Positions 57,000-64,000 of a stretch of 64,000 nt of DNA are shown in pieces. The notes under the pieces were generated by a model. The model had not been told where the DNA came from. It saw only the letters and a program-made list of their open reading frames with translations, and ran no database searches. Position 1 is the stretch's first letter; each line of letters starts with the position of its first letter. The stretch is from Heliopora coerulea (lineage: Eukaryota; Cnidaria; Anthozoa; Scleralcyonacea; Helioporidae): contig JASJOG010000153.1 of the NCBI GenBank assembly GCA_030142905.1, positions 511,501-575,500 on the forward strand, given 5' to 3'. The position numbers and the translations under genes are program-made.

Positions 57000-58290
57000 A
57001 AGAACGACCTGATAATGTAATTAAACTAGATACAAAGTTACATCTCCAATTACCTGACATGACATTTTAGAAAATCCAAAGGTGTTTAGGCAATATTTGC
57101 AGAAAGTTTGTTGAATATTTTGAACATTAACATGATCAGTGTCAATATCCCACAACAAAATAAAAAACAATCTGGAATCTACCTGTTCATTTTTTTTTTT
57201 TTTTACCAAGGAGCAATTTAATTTAACAAATTACTTCATCTTATTAGAGCTACTGATAGCTATATGTTTTTTCAAAGAGCAATGACAAAACATTTTATGA
57301 ATAATGACATATTTGATTAATCCAAAAGTTTTGTTTATTTAGGAGTAGGTAGGACATGCATTGATAGTGTACATACACACTGAAGCATTTTTTACCTGTT
57401 TCAACAGTCTTCAATAAATAAAAATCCTCCTCATTAGTATGCAACCAGGGGGGAGAAAGAATTGGGTGAGGCACCATGAATGTGTGGGGTTGGAAGGGAT
57501 AGGTGGATGTCTGGGGGTGTCTTACCTTGATTTTAGTGCAGGTTATTAGGATGAGTTGGATAGGGTATTCAGGTCACCATGACAAACGGGACTGAATTGC
57601 TAGTTTGCCTCAATCATGTGGGATAATGATGGAAATGACAACTGTACATACTGTCTCACTTTTTAAACTGAATAAAATGTTGCTGGGAAATAAGGTAAAA
57701 ATCTATTTTGCATGATTTGACTCAATGGGTGTAAAGAGATAAAGAATATGCATGAAAAGTCATCACAATAAAAGACAATATGGTGGTATTGTATCACCTG
57801 GAAATCTTCATGGTACTCTTAAGGCATTCCATTCTTGTATGATCATGTAATGAATATAAAAAATGTTGTAAATTATACTATTCAAATGGTGTTTAATTAT
57901 GGAATATGAAACGTCTATGCTTCATGTTCTGATTTAAAGTAGGAATCAAGACACTAAGATGGAAGCAAATAATGTCCCACCATAACGTTTTTTTTTTGTT
58001 GAAACAAGAACTTTAACCATAGTATTAGATTATCCCAATATGCTTTCAACTTATGAACAAATTCATTTGTAAAAAGAGAAACTATGATTAAAAAAATTGT
58101 GCCAAGTTCAATGCAGCAAAATATATCGCCATAAAAAAAAAATTTGGTTTACATTGGTGTGAAGCCTTCATCCAGTTTTTGGGATAGTGGCTTGTGGCAA
58201 ACTGTGTGTAGGTGATGATTGTGTTGCTTTTGAACATGGTTATCTCACACTTAATGAAATTATAGTGGAGCAGAACCATATTGGCAGTAT
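57000..58290. other. Interval without recognised gene
   Basis: A+T-rich, with homopolymer runs and no supported frame. Confidence 0.35.
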
Positions 58291-58302
58291 TGCTATCTAG
58301 AA

Positions 58303-58650
58303 CAGGGGTCACCAACTGGCGGACTCTGGTCCGGATCCGGACCACTAGATTTTTTTGTGATACTAATATTAATTTATAGTTTCACTTAAACATTTAAAAA
58401 AATAGTTCTTTAGGGAACTAGAAGCAAAGTATATTTTGAAGATAAATGTTTAGGACTTTAGGTTATCAGGTTCCAGTTTGGAAATAAACTTGTAACTAAG
58501 AAAAGCACAAAAATGTTTAACAAAATGTTGAAGTTGCCACTATATTTTTTCCATGAATCATAACTACATGTAATATCTCGTGGTTATGGACCCCACAGAA
58601 GGAGAGAGATGAGTAACTGGACCCCCCTGAATTTTAGTTGAATATCCCTG
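58303..58650. mobile_element. Non-autonomous hAT element (MITE-like) with 8-bp target duplication
   Basis: Starts CAGGGGTCACCAACTGGCGG at 58303 and ends ...GAATATCCCTG at 58650. The CAGGG...CCCTG ends and internal ggtccggatccggacc are typical of hAT-derived short elements. It is flanked by atctagaa (58295-58302) and atgtagaa (58651-58658), an 8-bp duplication with one mismatch. It has no coding capacity and would depend on a hAT transposase supplied elsewhere. Confidence 0.85.
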
Positions 58651-58689
58651 ATGTAGAAGATGTTGGACTGTGGATGAATCCACACTCCT

Positions 58690-59800
58690 ATAGGGGATTA
58701 GAGGATTAAGTATTCTATAATAGTCATAGTCAGTACATAATTTTTTTGGATGTCAAGGAAGTTGAAGTAGCCCAGTATGTATATGGCAAAGTGACTTTTA
58801 AAAAAGTGGACCTTAATGATGCCATTGAAAAGAATGACACTGGACTGCAAATGACAAATTATCGTCTGACTGAATTGAAAGAGAAATGTGAATTGCTCTG
58901 TAGTGGTGTTGCAGTGGACATACAGAAACCAACTCATGAAATTTTGGGTACCCATGATCATGATATTCATGATTTGCTTTGTTAATTGACTGAACTGGAG
59001 AAAGACTTGGCTCACCAATGTAATTGCACAGCTTTAATAAAGTACAGGCTATGAGATCAAAACCAAACAAACGAGTTGCTGTAGTGCAAAGTATAGAAGT
59101 GAATTTTGTTGAAAAAAATTGAGAAAAGTGGATGTAAAAAAACCACATTAAATATATATGATTTGGAGGAACTTCATTTGCTTACTGATGGACTTCACAT
59201 CTGGGAAAATACTGCAATCTGATATCTGGTATTTTTAAGGTTTATTCAGTATTAGGCAAAAAATATGTTTGTGTTAATTGTGTATTGATGATAGAAAACT
59301 GTGGTAAACAGTGTGGATATGATAATGTTAAAATATTGAACATTCCTTGGAGAAGTAATAAGCTTTCGCAATCAATAGAGATAATTTTTTTTGTTGTTTG
59401 TGGGTGATGGGGTAAAAACAATTCCTTGTCAAGAATATTTCACAAGGGAATAATGAGACTAAATACTTAAAGAGATTCATGTCACTTGGGTGTTGTCCAA
59501 ATGGGAAGAGCCGTGACAAAAACACAATCTAGTAGATGTAAAAGGTCTCATAGAAAAAAAACAAACTCGACAGTATAGTGGGTTTGTTCCTCAACCAGGT
59601 CCCTGTTGTATTAAGTAAATTGAAGAAATTTGATGGAGTGGATTGATGTAGAAGAAAAATAAAATTTTGATTGGTTATGTAGGTGATCTTCATCAAACTC
59701 TTATTCTGGTTTATGTACCTATTTGGGCACCTACTTATGTAAAAATAGGTATGTAATTCGTATGTGTCTAATGCTGTTGTTAGTTGACAGTGAAACATGG
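58690..59800 (+). pseudogene. Unrecognised plus-strand coding relic
   Basis: A frame at 58746-58985 encodes 79 residues (VAQYVYGKVTFKKVDLNDAI, then LTELKEKCELLCSGVAVDIQ). After a stop it continues with LEKDLAHQCNCTALIKY. Further pieces occur downstream in other frames (for example a Cys-bearing KKYVCVNCVLMIENCGKQCG near 59260-59320, and NLVDVKGLIEKKQTRQYSGF near 59530-59590). Composition looks coding, but no family is recognised. Probably a broken protein of a mobile element or a host exon. Confidence 0.3.
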
Positions 59801-61485
59801 ATGAAGTCTCTGTTCAGGGTCGTTGAAACTGTGAATAACTTCTAATCATGTCTAACTACAGCGGAACCCTACCACACTGTGACCTTGTTATTATGGCCAC
59901 TATTTTTTTATCCTGGCAAAGCACCCATATATTTTCCTAAAAGAAAACCAAAGAACAAATTTGTGATAAACAAAAATAAATCTTGAGAAACAACGATTTT
60001 CTTTTTTAATTGAAAAAGTCTGTGACATGTCGTGTCTTCTTCTTTACCTTATTAATCCCTGATAGGGTCAGCCAGTCTTATATGTTGTCTCTAGTAAGTC
60101 TTGTCCTCTGCATCTTGTTCATGCAATCCCAACAGTCTTAGGTCTCTCTCACGTGACTTCTAAAACAGTCATTTCCTTTACAAAGTCAGAAATGTGATGC
60201 CATTCCTAATAAATGACAAAGTAAAATAAAACCTGACAAACAGTAATATCCTTTAAGTTACAACATGATTAAGTTAATTGAAAGGCACAGATATTTTTTC
60301 AAAATCCTGTTGAAAGTCCATTTATTAATGAAAGTAATATGTACAATTGGAGAGTTTTTAGGACAGTATGTATAGCAGTTTGTTCGATTTTATAAAATTC
60401 GGTTATATTTATCTTACTGAGTAGTTCCGTTTCAATTTATATTGGAATTTCAGTTGCTTAGAAAAGTACTTTTGATATAACTGTCATGACATCACCTGAA
60501 AGAGAGCAGCCATGAAATTTTACCCTACCTCAATAACATTGCCTGTTGGTAGCCATATTAACAGGGTTCCACTATACCATAGGTAAAAAACTAAGGAAAA
60601 ACATTAAGCAACTTGTTAAGTTGGACCAACATAAATTTACAGCTCTCAATACTGTATGAATAGTAAAATCTTTATACAACTGTCATCAGGAGTGAAATTT
60701 CCAGATGTCAATGACTTAAAACCCTCTGTATAAACACCATCTAATGTTTCTCAACTTTGTTTACAGTGAATAAAAAGAATAGAGAATGTTAACTGAGGAC
60801 AATTAATCAAGTTCTGCTTTTAGGAACATTGAAAGTTTAACTGTAGTAACATTATATCAAAGAATCACTGTCTCAATTTTCAACATATCCTAAACATCTC
60901 TAACTCACGTGACAATGTTGTATAGGATGTATATATAGGTACATTTAGTCCAAAGAAGCACCATAGTATTGTAAAAGATGGTTTTACTTATCACAGTTGA
61001 GTTTCTTACATTCTTGATGCACCAAAAGGTCTTTATAAAAATTGTATACTGGTTCAACTGGCATACAATTAAACAAGGCACACCAGCAGAAACAACCATT
61101 TTTTTGTACTTCTTGCTTTTATTACTCAAAATGTAATTAAATTTTGAAACAGGCACTTCTGATCCTGGATATATGTGCAAGGCTGTTGAATCTGAAAAAA
61201 AAAAAAAAAATTCGAATCTTTGTTTCTGAAAATGTTGCCATATAAAATTTTGTATCTGGGGCAAGCATCCCAGTGGCCCCTTTTCTTCATAAGGCACTGG
61301 TCAGCAAGAAACCAAAGTCAGGAGTTCATCCCATTGAGAACTTGGGATGTTGCTAGTGCATCTTGGGTACTGTGAGTCGGCCTTCACCTAAAATGTAAAA
61401 CAAGTATGTAATCTGTTAAATAACAGAACAACTATTAAGTGTGTTGGTGTCAGTTTTCTTTATGCAAATTAATTAGCTTCTAAAA
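59800..61485. other. Interval without recognised gene
   Basis: One long minus-strand frame (61297-60905) has 130 residues but no motif and includes a simple A-run (61195-61210); left unassigned. No repeats noticed. Confidence 0.35.
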
Positions 61486-61491
61486 CTTACA

Positions 61492-63012
61492 TTATAAAAT
61501 AAGGAGACTACAACATGCAATTTGATTGGCTAATGGTCATGCATTATAACTCAAAAATGCACTGTTTTGGTTTTCTTGCATCGCCTGTATGTGTTCCCAA
61601 ACATTGTGAATAAAATTCTGAATACAAAATTTTATAAGATACCAATTACTAAATGCACGATGTCCACAACAGAGGCTGCCAATAAGAGATAATGGGTCGA
61701 CTACACAGGAGGAAGGTTTGCTGCTGTTTCCCACTCTGAGCTGAACCTTTTGTTAGAAAATAGACACTCAAAGGCTACCAAAAACACAACAAACTGGCCA
61801 GTTAAAACTTTCAAAGGTATGTGAACATTTTTGAAACTTTTAAAAGCTTCCTATACACTGTATACCGCTGCAACAAAGCAAATTTATTTAACTGTTTATG
61901 TGTAAAAATGTCCATTTCAACAGTAACCCAGGCCAAGGCAACAAAATTATATAAACATGACATTCTTAAATGTTATGTCAAGTAAAAATAAGTGTATTTT
62001 AGTTGTACTACAAAAAAGTAAACACAAAACTGTTTCATGCATTTAGAATGGTGCCAGCAGAAAAACATTGTGACCAAGCTCAAGCAAATGATGACCGGGC
62101 AACTAGACAAAAACCTTTGTCGTTTTTGCGCTGAAACGAGAACCATGGACAAACAAGAATACAGCAAGTCAATGCTGCTCGGCTTTAGACATGGTATTGA
62201 AAGATACCTGAATAATCTCCCTTTGAACAGAGGGATTGAAATAGCTTGAAACCACATGCTCAATGCCAAAATAAAACAGCTGAAGCAAATTGGCAAAAAG
62301 AATGTCCAGCACAAACCGTCGCTGGAGCAAGAAGACCTTGCCAAACTGAAAACAAGCGGTGTTTTCAGCCTGAACCATCCACTATTTCTTCTTTGTTGTG
62401 TGTGGTTTCACACCATACTGTACTGGTGTAGAAGAGGCCACGAAGGTCAACGTTCCCTCACCATTAACAGCTTCACCTTTGAAGTAGACAGTTATGGTTG
62501 ACGTTACGCGAAAATGACTCGGGATGAACCATCCAAAAACCATCCTGGTGGGGCAAATGACATGTCCAGCAACGAGAAGGAGGCAAGAATGTATGCCATT
62601 GACCAAGAAGTTGATGGCTATAAAGCCTTGGATTTCTATCTTAAAAAAGTCAACCCCAACTGTCCTGCTCTTTTTCAGTATCCCATCGGGAAGAATTGGA
62701 AGCCAACAAACACAATCTGATTCGAAAATCGGCCACTCAAAGTCAACAAATTGGGCAGAATGATGGCCGATATCAGTGAAGCAGCTGGTCTTTCAAGGAT
62801 TTATACCAACCACAGGGTAAGAGCTGCAGCCATCACAAATCGCCATATCTTGGCAATTTCTGGTCATCAAAATGAACAAAGTCTTGTCCATTACAACCAA
62901 AGTCCGTCCTCATTACAGCTTCACAACTGCAGTGATGTCTCTTGTGTTTTACACACTTCTCTCATGCATTATAACTCAATAAAAGCACCCGACTCATCCT
63001 CTATTTCTTAAA
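61492..63012 (+). mobile_element. Second Crypton-type copy, internally deleted
   Basis: Same 5' end (ttataaaataaggagactac) and 3' end (cattataactcaataaaagc and ctctatttctt) as the copy at 50052-52228, on the opposite strand. It lacks the region after the recombinase C-terminus and half of the palindrome. Contains three in-frame stops and a short deletion in the recombinase. Non-autonomous at present. Confidence 0.8.
61660..62945 (+). pseudogene. Crypton tyrosine recombinase, damaged copy
   Basis: Exon 1 (61660-61816) has the ATG and MSTTEAANKR, then an in-frame stop and a conserved end (NLLLENRHSKATKNTTNW). The donor GTATGT is at 61817 and the acceptor ATTTAG at 62046; exon 2 runs from 62047. 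The reading continues with NIVTKLKQMMTGQLDKNLCR, LLGFRHGIERYLNN, GHEGQRSLTINSFTFEVD and EKEARMYAIDQEVDGYKAL. Stops occur at about 62246, 62499 and 62718. The catalytic part shows YTNHRVRAAAIT and then NRHILAISGHQNEQSLVHYN; about eight codons (LWSNAGIP) are missing after AAIT. Like the minus copy, it belongs to the DUF3504-related Crypton recombinases. The frame around SKNHPGGANDM shows that the minus copy lost one base there. Confidence 0.85.
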
Positions 63013-63114
63013 TAAGTCTGGCGTGTAATGATTTTTTTGACGAATGTTGTGACTTCATCATCTTTAACAACATTAAACATGGCGGCGTTTTCCAACCATA
63101 CTAACATATAACAT

Positions 63115-63675
63115 AAAGTCCTGGAAAAAAGTCTGGAATATTACATCAAAAGGTTAATTTTTAGTGGCACGCAACTCTTAAAAGCGATTTTAACAATAAG
63201 CATAAGCCCAAAACTCTTAGTATTTTGTAGGATAGCCCATATTTCTTATGACTGCTTGTATCCTATTGGACATTGTTTTCACTAGATTTACACAGTATTC
63301 AGGTGTTATTTCAGTCATCTAGATGTCCTTAATAACCTTAACAAGGTTATTGCAAGAGATGCAGGATGTCTGTCAGCAACTTTCTTATTAAGGATCATCC
63401 AGCAGTTTTCAGTAACATTGAGGTCAGGGCTGCTACCTGGCCAATCTAAGACCTTGATGTTCTTCTCTGAACACCATGTTTTCACTGTTTTTGCTGTGTG
63501 GACTGGAGCGCCATCTTGTTGGAAAGTGTCACAGCCCAAAATAGTCATGGATGGTTCTAGCTTTTCCTTCAGGATGTCGAGGTATACTTTTGAGGTGATG
63601 GTTGTGTTTTTAGGCATGATCTATAGTGAACCCCTACCCTTTCCTGACATGCATCCCCAGTAGTCTGTAATGTCC
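63115..63675 (-). pseudogene. Tc1/mariner transposase, C-terminal fragment
   Basis: The minus-strand open part (63617-63315) contains FQQDGAPVHTAKTVKTW with the second catalytic Asp and SPDLNVTENCWMILNKKVAD with the catalytic Glu. There are 34 residues between them, as in DD34E Tc1 elements. The upstream part (to 63675) shows GCMSGKGRGS-like sequence before a stop; the first catalytic Asp and the DNA-binding domains are absent. The 3' end with agtcctggaaaaaagtctgg (63117-63136) probably belongs to the terminal inverted repeat. A truncated, dead copy. Confidence 0.85.
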
Positions 63676-63696
63676 GGATTCTGTCACAGGTTTTCA

Positions 63697-64000
63697 ACAC
63701 ATTTTCAAATTTGGTCAAAATTTTTCAAAGTGTCGTGGGGGGTTTCCCTTTTTCCTTACGTCGTCACTTTCGGTTTTGCTTCTCATTTCTAGAACATTCT
63801 AAAATTTTGTCAAAAATTTACAAGTGTAGTAGGGGGTTTCCTTTATATTGACGGCGCTACTTTCGGTTGCTTCGCTGCTGAGACCTCTGGTCGATGAGAA
63901 CTTCGTTCGATCATTTACTTAACTTCCGGCCGCTTTCATGAATTTAATTACGTTACAAAGAATTTCAACACATTTAAAAAATGGGTCAAAACTTTAGCAG
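63697..64000. repeat. Diverged tandem repeats at the window end
   Basis: caacacattttcaaatttgg and gtcaaaatttttcaaagtgt (63697-63735) reappear as gtcaaaaatttacaagtgta (63817-63836), then again caacacatttaaaaaatggg at 63966. ggggggtttccctttttcct and cactttcggttttgcttct also recur (63737 and 63827; 63766 and 63850). The array continues beyond the window. No coding. Confidence 0.65.

Noticed and set aside
60905..61297. 130-residue minus-strand frame
   Set aside because: Contains a run of Phe from an A-rich tract, no motif, no supporting context; not called as a gene.

Overview
The window looks like repeat-rich nuclear DNA from an A+T-rich invertebrate genome, most likely a cnidarian (anthozoan-like). 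No bacterial operons, rRNA, tRNA or intact host gene are visible. The case for a cnidarian is inference from the mix of mobile elements: Penelope-like elements (PLEs), DIRS, Crypton with a spliced tyrosine recombinase, PIF/Harbinger, hAT, Tc1, Ty3/gypsy, CR1/Rex-like LINEs, a metazoan integrase-core protein and a polinton-type integrase. Nearly every coding region has frameshifts or stops, so most entries are pseudogenes or relics.

Region by region. 0-1.6 kb: decayed hAT transposase. 1.9-7.4 kb: nested PLE and LINE pieces, several in head-to-head inverted pairs. 8.2-10.4 kb: a large imperfect inverted repeat whose two arms carry the same unrecognised coding stretch, with a microsatellite block in the left arm. 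11.85-13.7 kb: Ty3/gypsy RNase H-integrase relic and a PLE tail, then a small foldback. 14.4-21.8 kb: unrecognised minus-strand coding relics apparently split by a 4.4 kb transposon with about 1 kb terminal inverted repeats (17123-21523). 21.5-23.8 kb: diverged tandem duplications. 23.8-31.5 kb: a strongly strand-asymmetric block (plus strand poor in G) with decayed open frames, a polinton-type integrase fragment and a possible RING finger. 31.78-36.41 kb: a nearly complete DIRS retroelement with inverted terminal repeats and an internal complementary region. 37.2-38.6 kb: integrase-core relic. 41.06-41.73 kb: three tandem copies of a unit of about 232 bp. 44.306-48.891 kb: a complete PIF/Harbinger element with TCA target duplication, an intact partner ORF and a dead transposase. 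49.0-52.2 kb: hAT relic next to a 2.2 kb Crypton ending in a large palindrome. 52.9-54.6 kb: PLE pieces. 55.2-56.4 kb: HECT-like exons. 56.75-57.0 kb: LINE scrap. 58.30-58.65 kb: short hAT element with 8-bp target duplications. 61.5-63.0 kb: second, more damaged Crypton copy. 63.1-63.7 kb: Tc1 fragment.

The genes do not form a shared pathway. They are independent selfish elements at different stages of decay, often inserted into one another. The best-preserved are the Harbinger partner ORF (44782-45921) and the minus-strand Crypton recombinase, which seems to need only one frameshift to explain its disruption. The most unusual structures are the element with 1 kb terminal repeats, the 2.2 kb inverted repeat, the DIRS complementary region, and the strand-biased block at 24-31 kb.
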